Below, piece by piece: positions 47,601-58,721 of a DNA stretch of 64,000 nucleotides. The notes under the pieces are model-generated. The model did no database searches. It worked only from the letters and a program-made list of their open reading frames with translations, and was not told where the DNA came from. Position 1 is the first letter of the stretch; each line of letters begins with the position of its first letter. This stretch comes from Rotaria sp. Silwood1 (Eukaryota > Rotifera > Eurotatoria > Philodinida > Philodinidae): contig CAJNOP010000001.1 of assembly GCA_905250075.1 (NCBI GenBank), forward strand, positions 5,103,126 through 5,167,125, read 5' to 3'. The position numbers were made by a program, and so were the translations under genes.

Positions 47601-50600
47601 AGACCTAGACTTGATGGGCTCGGATTTATAGTCAATGAGATAGTTTGTCATAATACTACAGATCGTTTTGATATAGATGTCATCTCTATTCTATAAACGC
47701 ACACAGTGGCAAAGATATTAGATTCATATCGTTGTTCACATCACCATTTTGGTACTGGACACATTTACAAAAAAAAACTTTACCTTATTTCTTGGTTGCC
47801 ATGGTTCAATTTTCGTTTGTGAAATTGTATCTTTATTTGTTTCAACATTATTTATTTCTTCCCTATTTACCTGAATAAATGAAGATAAATGATTCAAATC
47901 GATTTTTTTATTAAAAGAAATTTTTATTTACTGGAATATCATATATCACGGAAAAAAGTTTTGCACAAGATATGACAAAATCATAATGACTAAAAAGCAT
48001 GTAATAAAATTATTTGTTAATTATTCATAAAAAACTTACAGATTATTGTTAACATCGAAGTCAAGTGGAGTTGGTGCTCGCTTTGGTAATTTCCAATAAG
48101 GAACTAATATATTAATATATAACAGGAAAATAATTCATAAATTATATATTTCTTTTGTCTTTTATTTACGTACTTCCTTTATCATCAATCATATCTGCAG
48201 GAAATTTATGTAATAAATCTCGTGCCTAAATAAATAAAAATCTGGCATAAAACATCTTCAAAAAAAGGTATGAAATACTTTATGCGAAAAATATTTATCG
48301 AATTTTTCTCTTGCTAAACTTAAACAATCATTCCAATTTATGCATTTTCTTTTCATAAATTTATAAATTTTTGGTAAATCATCAATAGTTTCACCATTAT
48401 TAATACGATTCCAAATATTTGTCTGTGACATAACACTATTATATAATGATGGTTTTATATAAAAAGTACTTTCAAACTAAAACAAATTTCTTATTTTTTT
48501 TTTTTTAAATATTCTTCTTTCCACTTTACTTTTTCTCTCGCCCATATTGTACAATGTTCAATATTAGCTGGAAATGACTTAACATTACAATATGGAACAT
48601 CTTTATCAATTGGATCACTCTTTAAAAAAAAACATAACTAATAAAAAAACATATTTCATTTTTACTTGATTTGAATAAGATTCTGATTTATAAGGTACAA
48701 CAACAAATGTATGACCTTTTGGACCCATTGTTCCAGATTCAATTAACGGTTTTTTATTGGTAACACAACGCCTAAACATTTTAAACGAATAAAAAAAAGG
48801 AAAGAATTTTTCAAACTAATTAATATTTAATATTAGGGATAAATAGGACCAATGATTTTTGGTCCTAGTCCTGATCAAAACAAAAATTTGATCTCGTCAG
48901 GATTGAGATCATTTTGCTCATATCTATTTAATACATACGAGTCCATATAACGTCTTGCTTCGATGTTATCAAGTGCGTTAACAATAATTGTTTGACGAGA
49001 TATAAAGGCATCAGAACATAAGTCATTTGATCCAACACCAACTTGAAACGAAAAAGAAACTTTTTAAAGCAAAAACAAACAATATCAAAAATTTTTCAAA
49101 CCTTTTAATGTATATGGTTGAATCTTAAGTTCCTTATTCATATCAAGAGCTGATTGTGCAGCTACCATTGATTTTGGTTGATTAAGATGTTGTTTATGAA
49201 ATAAAAATTGTCGATTTAAATTGGATTTTTCAATATGATCATGATCTGTTATTGTAATCTAAAACAATATTAATTTTTGCTTGAAGAAAGAAAAAACGAA
49301 ATTCTTTATTAATAAACAATACTTCTCCTTTTCGTCCAACACCAAGTAATGCGAATAATTTTAATAATTCACATCCAATTGCACCACAACCAACCTTTAT
49401 TTATTAAAAGATAAACAAGATATTATTTTCAATTTATAAATCTGATATTATTTACCATAAATAAATTTTGTGCTGCAAGACATTGAACAAGATTTTCACC
49501 AATACATAATCTTAATGATTGATATCGATCTGGTGTTATTCTATAAAAAAAAAAAAAAAAGTTTTTTTTGTAGTAGAAAAAATTTAATGATTAGATTTTT
49601 CTTACGACTTTATTTTGTTATATTCATCTTCAAATGAAATTTCTTTTATTAATTCATAAGCATCAAGATAAAGCTAATTAATATAATAGAAAAATAATAA
49701 AGAAATAATACAAAAATTTTTTTTTACCCATTGTTGAATTGGAGTAAATTTACCAGTAATAGATGTTAATACTTGTTGACCAACAAAACCACCCATAGCT
49801 GAACATAATGGAGCAAATGAACCTTTCGCTGAATACACAAGACATTTCCGAAGATGACCAAAGTGATTTTCATTAATAGAATGCTATATAACAGAACATG
49901 ATAGAACAATTTATTTGAAATAAAAATGAACATACATCTTTTGACTTTAATTCATTTAAATGTTGTTGAGCTAATTCTGAAAGAAGTGTTTCATCATTTT
50001 CTTGATTCATTTGTCTACAAAAAAAAAACAAACGAAGATAATTATTTTAAATGTGCACTAAAAGAATAAATTTTACTGTGGTTCTGGTAATCGTTGATAT
50101 TTTTCTTTAAATTCACTAATAGCTAACATAATAACATGTATATAAACTAAATTCGGTATCTAAATAAATTGTATTATCTTGTAACAATTCTTTTCTTTTT
50201 GTTTTACTGAAAGTGCCGACAGTTTGAAATTTGAGTAAAATTTTTTTTGTTCGTTGGCTAGATAGAACTCATTGAATTAACTATAAAATTGCTGTTTTTG
50301 ACATATTCGAACGGCGTTTCTTTAGTGAACATTGGGTTTAAAAAAAAAATCAGAAAAGTCTATAAAAATTCAAATGCGCCATGAGTATCAAATCTGGGCA
50401 GTCTGAGTATATATTCAAGTTTTTTTTAATTTTACTCAACATATAATTAGAAAAATAAATCATGAATGATGTTTGAAAAATTTTGTTTGATTACTGAGAA
50501 CATCGACTTTTTCGGCATGATACATGGTTTCAATTTTTATAGGCTTTTGTGAATTACTATTTGTATATGTCAAAAACAACTCTTTTATAGGTAACTCGAC

Positions 50601-52015
50601 GTACTCTATCTAATTATGACACAAAAAATTTTGCTCAAATAATAAACTGTTGACACTTTAATAATCTTACTTCTCCAGTGATATCCTTTGTCCAATAATT
50701 TGAACCATCAATAGTTAAAATTTTTGGATTATGCATTTGTTCATTTAAACTGTTCTGTAAAAAAAAAACAAATTTTTCCTATAAGAATTTACTATAAAAA
50801 TTTATTTAATCTTACAAAATTTAATTTTATTTGTTGTTTAACTTCACGTGCAATTCCACCTTGTTTATATTCTCCACCAAGCGATGATATATCACCAATT
50901 GAAAATTGCTGAATATTAAGATCTAAAAAAAGATTGAAATGATTAAGTTTTTTTTCAATTAAAAATAATATTCTAACCTTTAATTGTTCGTTCTTGTTGA
51001 TTCAAATTTTCTAATCCAACTAGTTCTCGAAATGAAACAATATCGCCATCTTGAAATGGATGTCGTTCATCACCTGCGGCAGTAACAACTCCTTCCTAGA
51101 TGAAATCAAAATTATTTCACACAAAAAAAAAACAGATATCAATGTGTACTGATGATATATGACTAATAAATATTTCTTTTAATTGTTCACCATCTTTATC
51201 ATAAACTGTAAATGGATTATTTCCACAATCGACAAAACATCGAGAGAAAACACCATAAACATCAGCCATAATAAACTAATAAATAAAAATTAATTTTTGA
51301 CAAAAAAAACCTTATTTTATAATTCTTACAATAATATTATTTGTTCGACAGAATTCATTAATTTTTTTCATCTCATGAAGATTACATTCAGTTAAAACGA
51401 CACACTAATATAAAAATAAAATAAAATATTCTTGATTTTTATTAAAATTTTAGTATTTACAGTGAATTGTTTTAAATAGTCATCTAAATCTTCAGGAAGA
51501 GATTTTTTTGAAACATGTACTTTAACATAATCATTTAAGGCACGTAATTTTTCAAGACTAGATTCTGCTCTATGAAAAACAAATAAAAATTTTATATCAT
51601 TATTTATAAAGATAAATTAAAAAAATCAATTCATATACCGATTTTTTCCAATATCGTTTTCACATAAATAATATTGTGTAGCTAAATCTAACATACTTGT
51701 ATTGTTGATATCTTGTAAGGTTACACTCTAAAATATAGATTTTATTAATTTGATAAATTCTTTTGTTTTTATTATCTAAGACTTATTTACTTGTACACCA
51801 GCAAGAACAATATTTTTAGCTATTTCAATTCCTAAACCACCGGCGTTAATTATTAATACATGATGTTTTCTTAGGCGTTTCATGGCATCATCACCTAACA
51901 CATAACGTTGACGACTAGAAGAAAAAAACTTAAATCTTGATTAAATTTGGAAATAAACGAACTTATATAATTGATCATCAATATCTTCATCATTTACATG
52001 TATTTGTGCTGTCAT
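44671..52015 (-). CDS. UBA6: Ubiquitin-like modifier-activating enzyme 6 (E1)
   Basis: UBA6 is the second ubiquitin E1, which also activates FAT10 in vertebrates. It adenylates the modifier, then holds it as a thioester. I trace 32 exons closing in phase to 1029 residues (human 1052). The N-terminal adenylation half starts [11 protein letters not shown], then [18 protein letters not shown] and [12 protein letters not shown]. The active half has [44 protein letters not shown] and [11 protein letters not shown]. The catalytic cysteine lies in [12 protein letters not shown] (48530-48619). Later come [31 protein letters not shown] and a ubiquitin-fold domain. The tail PPIRYYFNS matches UBA6, not UBA1. 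Two introns (45119-45935 and 50160-50670) are mostly foldback sequence, and intron 46596-47783 is 1188 bp. An acceptor-like AG at 52045-52046 lies 29 nt before the ATG. SURF2 ends 115 bp upstream. Confidence 0.96.
45167..45876. repeat. Degenerate foldback filling UBA6 intron 29
   Basis: The left arm, about 45167-45375, aligns with the reverse complement of about 45685-45876. Shared blocks: ttttc.aataa.tctgcaag, gtagt..agtct, aaatc.gacatttc.aac, tac..ttcaaca and a late ggtttt..cgaag/ggttcc region. Identity by eye is about 65-70% with gaps. The intron is 817 bp and the element covers about 700 bp of it. Confidence 0.65.
47547..47621. repeat. Short inverted repeat in UBA6 intron 24
   Basis: gagcccgttgagtc at 47547-47560 pairs with gacttgatgggctc at 47608-47621, with two G-T/mismatch positions, around a 47-bp loop. 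It is GC-richer than the surrounding intron. It may be a minimal transposon remnant. Confidence 0.5.
50210..50659. repeat. Degenerate foldback filling UBA6 intron 9
   Basis: The left arm, about 50210-50390, aligns with the reverse complement of about 50495-50659. It begins AAAGTGyCrACAGTTT, then atttgag.aaaatttttt, ttagatag/ctagatag, ctataaaa, ttgtttttgacatat, and g.ctataaaaatt.aaa with ccatg.atca. Identity by eye is about 75%. The intron is 511 bp. The element starts 11 bp after the donor and ends about 50 bp before the acceptor. Confidence 0.75.
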
Positions 52016-52130
52016 CTTTTATTTTGTTTTATGATTCTGATTATCTGAAAAATGTAAACGATGTAATTAAACCGAGAACATGTTGTCAATGGTATTATGT
52101 TTATTAAAAAACCCAACAAAAAAGAAAAAC
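52016..52130 (-). promoter_or_regulatory. 115-bp gap between SURF2 stop and UBA6 start
   Basis: On the minus strand the sequence CATTTTTCAG at 52045-52054 forms a good acceptor-like signal 29 nt before the UBA6 ATG. No TATA box and little room for an independent promoter plus 5' exon. The arrangement is operon-like. Confidence 0.45.
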
Positions 52131-53172
52131 TTAAATAGTTAAAGTCATTGTTGTTGTTGGTTTAACTAAATCATCACCATTGGCCGTTTTCTCATCAGAT
52201 GGTCGCATACGTTTTGAACTTGGTGCTGCAAGTTTTTTTGGTTTTTTAATCTAAATTATAATTTCAAATAAGAAAAAAATGTCTTTTTTTTTTAAAATCT
52301 TTTATTCATTATTTACTTTTGATGTTTCTGCTTTTCTTTTTTTTCCACTTGTATCATCATCATTATTTTCTTCAGTAGTTGTTCGTAATTTTAAATCGCT
52401 TGTACGTAAACGACGAAAATCTAAAAATCAAATGATCTAACTTATAAATTGTAAAAATTTATTAAAACATACCAGGATACAAATCAGACAGATCATCATC
52501 ATCATCATCGTCTATAAGAATTTCATCATCACTTAAATCAACATATTGATCATTATCATCATCTTCAGTTGATATTTGTTTCTTTTTTCTTCGACCTACT
52601 GGAACATATTCTGTACCATTCTTTTGACATTCTTGCCCTAATAATTTTATTCATAAAATATTTATTCATAATAGAAATAAATATCTAAACTTACATTGTG
52701 CATAAGCACGCTTAAATTTTTTTCCTTCAATATGTTTTATAATATGATCTGGTTCTTTATTTAGATGACGCCATGTTAATTTGCAAAATAATTGTTTTCT
52801 ATAAGAAATGATTTAGAAACTTTAAGTTTATGTTTTTTTTTTTTTTAAAATCATACTCATGATTTTTTTTAGTACTTGGTTCAAGAAATTCTTTATATTT
52901 TTCTAAAGAATCATAATCAAAATTTTTCTTTAATAATTGTTGATATTTTTTTCCTAGAACATATTTTTCAATAGCATCAACACGAGTTGGCATTTCATGT
53001 TGAGTCCAACTACATTTAATCTAATGTAAAAAATAATAAAACGAATTATTTTTTTTTCGTTTAAATATCAAACAAATTTTCTTACGCGATCTGTATCAGG
53101 AATACGTTTTAATGATGGATAAGTTTTCAATAATGAATCAACAGTTACAATTGGATTCAAATCAATATCCAT
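52131..53172 (-). CDS. SURF2: Surfeit locus protein 2
   Basis: SURF2 is a small, basic, conserved nucleolar protein linked to ribosome assembly. Six exons (53086-53172, 52857-53020, 52695-52798, 52473-52637, 52317-52420, 52131-52250) close in phase to 247 residues (human 256). Diagnostic blocks are IKCSWTQHEMPTRVDAIE, KYVLGKKYQQLLKKNFDY, EFLEPSTKKNHEKQLFCKLTW, RHLNKEPDHIIKHIEGKKF and the strongly conserved CQKNGTEYVPVGRRKKK. The rest is acidic (DDDDDDDLSDLYPD), followed by a Lys-rich tail (KKRKAE, KKPKKLAAPSSK) that is a likely nuclear signal. The acceptor-like AG (53173-53174) abuts the ATG. UBA6 begins 115 bp downstream on the same strand. Confidence 0.93.
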
Positions 53173-53254
53173 CTAAAATAATTAATTTGTAATCAAAGAA
53201 AATAGAAATATATTTATCTAATAAAGAAAAATATTTTCTTTTCTTTCAGTTCAA

Positions 53255-53640
53255 TGAAGTTTTTAAATAAATCTTCCATAAATTCTTAATTAGCTATAGT
53301 AAATATTGATATGTCATCATCTTCATAAATAACAACAATCTTTTCTGTTTATTCTATTTGTAAATCATTTTTACCAGAAATAGCATCAACAGCTGCTCAT
53401 GATGCTTCGATAATTGCATGATCGAGAAAAAGATTAGCTCAGTCATAGAGTAATCGAAAATTTCCTTTTCTTTTTGATGCACGACTATTAGAACTCTGCA
53501 TCAAACTCGAAGTTCTATCATTACAATGTTCAAATATTTTTACTCCTGCATAACAACAACATGGTGCGTCATATGTTATATGATGAACAAAATTGCAACA
53601 TGTAAAAATTCTGAGAGGCATCCTCATCAATAAGTAGCAC
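53255..53640 (-). pseudogene. Broken coding remnant upstream of SURF2, unknown family
   Basis: One minus-strand frame stays protein-like over about 125 codons apart from four isolated stops: two TGA and two TAA. It reads GVKIFEHCNDRTSSLMQ, then ASKRKGNFRLLYD, stop, ANLFLDHAIIEAS, stop, AAVDAISGKNDLQIE, stop, TEKIVVIYEDDDISIFTIAN, stop, EFMEDLFKNFIELKEKK. Balanced amino-acid composition and regular spacing suggest a decayed single-exon gene rather than chance. I do not recognise the family. It ends about 80 bp before SURF2 exon 1 and is not part of that gene. Confidence 0.45.
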
Positions 53641-54593
53641 TAATAGAAATATACAATATCTTCAAAAATTGATTATACAGATTTAATTTCGATTTTTTTT
53701 TTTTAGTAATGGTACTTCCCATAAAGAATTCAAATAGGAAGCTTGAATAGCGATAGTTGTTGCTAAGAAGCATTTGAGTGATATAAAATTTTCAGTATTT
53801 TCAAAATCCAGGATCTCTGAACATCTTCTAACCTCAAAGAAAGTTTATTTTGATTACGCAAAACAGTAGAGTAATTGATTCTCTGCAAAATGAAATGTCT
53901 ACAAGCTCTTTACGAGATCTTTTTGACAGAACCTATATCAATATTAAGAAACTTCCAAAAAAGTAGTTTTTTCGGCATTTTCTAAGAGAACATTGCTCAA
54001 AAGTCCTTTATTGTGCTTTACTTAAAATTTATGCAATTTAGTCAAAAAATGCCGTAGAGAACTCACAGGTGTGTCATTTTGTATAGGATATGACTATGTG
54101 TGTTGAACTTCTCTACTTCTACGTTCATCTAAATTGAAGTGCTAATACTATTGAGTTAATGTAATTATTAACATCTTCAATGTCAACTTCTATTTAATGA
54201 TAGATGAATTAAAGAAAGATTATGTGTTCAACACGGCTACGATGAAACAACTTGACAACAATATGAACAATCTTTTACGAAAAATAAAAATTTATTTTCC
54301 GAAACCAACGAATTCTTGATTCAATGAAACAAGAAAAAGATTCGTCTATCATCACATAAATATTCTCAAGTTAGTAAAAAGAATGACATTAATATTATAT
54401 TGTCACTACTACCATCAGCTAATACAAGTATACTTGCAAAATAATATGAACGAATTTGTTGATATGATCAAACGAAATAGAAAATGGCGGGAACGTATTA
54501 TGATCTAGAAAACAAATATATATTATCTCGCGCGTTTTCAAAAATCACTTTTTACATTTGTTTTTCATTTGTTATATTCATTTCAATTTTTCT
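53641..54593. other. Intergenic region
   Basis: 953 bp with no coding sequence recognised. Just before the next gene there is a TATATATTATCTCGCGCG stretch near 54520-54537 that could include a TATA-type promoter element. Confidence 0.45.
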
Positions 54594-55226
54594 ATGGTTC
54601 GTCGTCGAAATAATATACAACCAAAAAATAATATATCAATGAAAAAAATTTCACGTCGTAATACAGATATGATGCAACCAATATCATCATCGACTATATC
54701 AATGATTCAACAAAATCCAACAGAAAATCTTGATGATGAAACAAAATTAGCTAAACGTCATTTAACAAAAGAAATGTGGCAACTTGTTTCAATAGCTGTT
54801 AAACGAATGGCTGATGAACTTGTTTCAATTTCAAATAATCAACAAATAGCAACACGTTTAATGAATCCCGAACAACAAACATCACTTATATCTAATAATC
54901 ATCAAACAACACTTATTGACACAAATAATATTCATCATCTACAATCAGCATTAATACCAACAATTCAACAACCAATAATAACAAATACAGGTGCAGGTGA
55001 TGTACCTTGTATTAAAGAAAAACCCATAATTGTTAAAGAATCTATTAAAAAACGTACATTACCAATTCAAATGTTAGAATCATCATTACATATTAAGAAA
55101 AAAGAACTTAGTAATAATGCAACACGTCGACCAAATAAATCTAAAGTACAAAATAAATCATCATCAACAAAAAAGAATGGAAAAATAACATCACAACGTT
55201 TACGTAATAATTATAAATTAAAATAG
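54594..55226 (+). CDS. Orphan basic Ser/Asn/Gln-rich protein, single exon
   Basis: An intact 210-residue frame without introns. I take ATG 54594 (MVRRRNN) rather than the in-frame ATG 12 codons earlier, because that stretch is hydrophobic 5'UTR-like sequence. The ends are basic (VRRRNNIQPKNN; ESIKKRTLPIQM, RRPNKSKVQNKSSSTKKNGK). The centre has one plausibly helical segment, LTKEMWQLVSIAVKRMADELVS, and long polar Gln/Asn/Thr stretches. Codon usage matches the neighbouring genes. No domain is recognised. Nuclear or nucleic-acid binding would suit the composition but is a guess. It is the only plus-strand gene in the right half of the window. Confidence 0.55.
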   Translation: MVRRRNNIQPKNNISMKKISRRNTDMMQPISSSTISMIQQNPTENLDDETKLAKRHLTKEMWQLVSIAVKRMADELVSISNNQQIATRLMNPEQQTSLISNNHQTTLIDTNNIHHLQSALIPTIQQPIITNTGAGDVPCIKEKPIIVKESIKKRTLPIQMLESSLHIKKKELSNNATRRPNKSKVQNKSSSTKKNGKITSQRLRNNYKLK

Positions 55227-56101
55227 ACTTTCGAATAACTTATCTTCTTTTTCTTCCGTAACTATGAGTTAACCTTTTCTCTTTATTTCTCATCATAAAA
55301 AAAAAACAAAATTGACTCATTGTTTTTCTTGTTTTTGAAATTTCATCTTTCGCAATACTTTAATTTAACAATCAAATATTTTCAATTTACAAAAAGTCTA
55401 AAAACAAAATCAACTATTTCAGATCGTTAGGAATTTTTCTACTACAACATTGATTAGTTCTCAAATATCGACATTATTCAAGAGTCGTCAGCAACACACT
55501 TACTAGTCTGCATCTATTCTATATAGGAATGTTTAATAATCATAATGTCACAATCATAAATGATATCATAGCGACAACAAAGCTTTGTTGTGCATGATAA
55601 GTTAGTTCATTCTACAGAACCAGAATTTCACGTATTACGTATGATATCAAAGTAAAATTCATGATTTATCCCAATACGATGATGTGATAACCATTCAAAA
55701 CAATAGTAAGTAACACGAATAAACTATGCGAAAATTTTGTCATGTTCTAGTATTGCGCATAGCAAAGAAATCGAATACTTTGACTAATAAATAAATAAAA
55801 ACTAATATAACAAAATCGATAGATATATGTGACTGATCAAAAAATTTTTTATATATTCTACACACGATTGGTGGATAGTTACTTTTCTCTGACTGACAGA
55901 TGTCGTATATGGATACGAAATAATAAACAACACGTACATTATCGCTCTTCATTATTTAAGACAAAAAAGAAATGTTAGAAAATGAAACCAATTCCTTTAA
56001 TCTAATTTGAAGTAAGGTAAGTATTTTAATAGCAAAGCTAATAATTAAATTTTAATCCATAATAAAACTATTTATTTGTTATTATAAAATACTTTATGCT
56101 T
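55227..56101. other. Intergenic region
   Basis: 875 bp between convergent genes (54594 on plus, XPNPEP2-like on minus). No feature recognised; the frame at 55740-55952 on the minus strand has no recognisable content. Confidence 0.5.
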
Positions 56102-58721
56102 TTAAAATAAAATTATTATAATCAAAACGAAGGTTATTAGAAATGTTGAACTAATACTAATAAATGTTTTGTTGGATAATTTTGAAATCGTTGTTACTGG
56201 TTGAAGATCTAGTTTTTTCGTACGTGAACGCAATGCATTTAACGCTGCTTGATCATCTTTCAGTAAAGGTTCTAAAATTCGCTCTACTTTTGCATGATAT
56301 TTATTGATAGCATTTAATTGTGTATTTGTTAATAATGTAACATCAATCAATGAACGTTCATACGGTACAAGTGTAATTGTATTAAAACGTAAAAATGGTC
56401 TTTTATCATATGGACTCTTCTTTGCTAATACAACCTCAACATCATTTTCTATACGAATACCGAAATCACCTGGTTTATAAAACCCTGGTTCATCCGAAAT
56501 GAATACTCCCTCAGCTAATGCTTCTTCATATTCATTGTATTCCAATATAATACTTTGTGGACCTTCGTGCACACTTAAAAAATGACCAATACCATGACTA
56601 TAAAAGAAAACTACTTTTCATTAAATTCTTATAAATAAATTGTATGACAATAGTTCTTTATCATATATAGTAAAATTATACGAACCCTACACCATGTCCA
56701 AAGGTCATACCATCTCTATACAAATACATTCGACCGAGATGATCAAGGGATCGACCATATGTTCCTGCTGGAAAAAACGTATTGGCAATAGCAAGTACAC
56801 CTTGAAGTACACGTGTATAAGCACGTTTTTCTAAATCTTTTGGAGTACCAAAATGATGTGTTCGTGTTATATCTGTTGTACAATCTAGATATTGACTACC
56901 AGCCTTAGAAAAAAAAATTTAAAAAAATGACATCATCATATTACATATCATATATATAGATTTACATCAAGTAAATACACTTGATCTTTAGTAATATGTC
57001 GAGCTGTTGGTGGTTCTGGAGAATAATGAACAACAGCTGCTCGATCACCAGATGCTGAAATAGCATCAAAACTTGGATATTGAAATTTATCTTGTTGTTT
57101 TTGATAAAAAATTAATCGATCAACTGATTCTGTTTCATTAATTGATTTTCCATTATTTAATTGTTGTTCAATCCATCCAATATGTTTCATACGAGCAACA
57201 GCATCTCGTATTTGACAATCTCGCATACCTTTTCTTTCTATAGCATTTTTTTGTGCTTTTATACGTTGTATGGGTGAATTCAATAATGGTAATATTAGTT
57301 TATTATCAGGTATTAAATTTAATATAGCTTGAGATACATAAGCACTAATCCAAATTTTTTCTATACTTGGATCATTCACTATTGCATGTAAATGTGACCA
57401 AAATTTTGAATAATCAAATACATTAACACCAACAGGATATATCCTTCGATTGATTTGTTTTAAATTAACAAATAATTCCGGTCGACGAATAGTATAGTTA
57501 GTGTAAATGATAGCATATGATTTAAAAAAAGGATTATATGGAATATCAGCACCACGTAAATTAAATTGCCATGCTATTTCATCGAGAGCACTTATAACAG
57601 TTACTGTTGCCCCAAATCGTTGAAGTTCAGTAGTTGTTCGATCTAATTTTTGAGTAACATTTTCACCTGCATATTGAATATCATGTTGAAAAATTGGTTT
57701 TTGTGATTCTTTTGGACGTTCATTACTTGGCCAAATACGTTCAACAAGATCACTAACAGGCTGAAGTTGTTTTCCTATTGTTTTTAATGCGTTATTTGCC
57801 GCTAACCACCATGCTGAAGAAATAAATTTAGTTGTAATACCTAATGACTAATGAAAATAATAAATAGAAAAAAAAATTGATACAATGTTATCAAGAATCT
57901 TAAGTTATTCTATGAACTGAAACGTGTTTTCAATAGAATGAACTATCCGTTTTTAGCCCTTTGGATAAAATCGATGTTAAATAATTACTGCATAAGAGGA
58001 GTGCATAGATTCATAAGAAATTAAATTTATTTGGTTTTATATTTACACATTTTCTACAACTTTAACAATAAGAAGTATAAAACTAATATGGTGTGAGTGA
58101 GGGTACAAGATTTCTATTTTATCTATATCTACACCTTAAAAGGACTAGTGAAGGAATGTATTTTATTACACATTATCTAATATTTATTAAAAGCTTTATC
58201 AATTTTATGTATTGAATGAAGATATCGAAAACTCTTCTACTCGATAGAAAACATCATTATGAACAACATGCAGTTGTTACTCGCAACTATGAAAATCTTA
58301 CCCAATCTGTCTGTTGTGCTTCAGTAACTAACCAACTAATCAGATGTGGTACATCTTCATTTCCATTTCTCATCAAAAGCCAATTAGCACAATCCAATTC
58401 TTCTTCCGCTTGTGTAAAATAACGACTATCTGTCCATAAAGCTGCGGTTCGTAATGAAATCACTGCTATACCTGACGAACCACGAAACCCTGTAATCCAA
58501 TCACGTCGTTTATCATACGGTTGTGTATATTCACTTCCATGTTCGTCATTAGAGAAAACAACATATATTCCAATACTTACATTCCGCATTTCTTGACGAA
58601 GATTAGTTAATATTGTTGATGTATTTTTTTGTTTGAAGGTCGGTATACAGGCAGTATTATTTATTCCATCGACAAATGAAATACCTATCACTACTACTAC
58701 TACTTGTATGAACGAAACCAT
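56102..58721 (-). CDS. XPNPEP2: Secreted/GPI-type Xaa-Pro aminopeptidase (aminopeptidase P2-like)
   Basis: This dinuclear-metal M24B peptidase removes an N-terminal residue preceding proline. Four exons (58302-58721, 56966-57847, 56686-56903, 56102-56597) close in phase to 671 residues (human XPNPEP2 674). A signal peptide (FIQVVVVVIGISFVDG) starts the protein. The creatinase-like N-terminal domain has TGFRGSSGIAVIS, AALWTDSRYFTQAEEEL and FNLRGADIPYNPFF. The pita-bread domain has VYLLDAGSQYLDCTTDITRT (two Asp ligands), FGHGVGHGIGHFLSVHEGP (His), ISDEPGFYKPGDFGIRIEN (two Glu). The C-terminus is a spacer plus 20 hydrophobic residues with no basic tail, as in a GPI-anchor signal. This supports the P2 rather than the cytosolic P1 form. 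An acceptor-like AG (58724-58725) lies 2 nt before the ATG. Confidence 0.94.
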
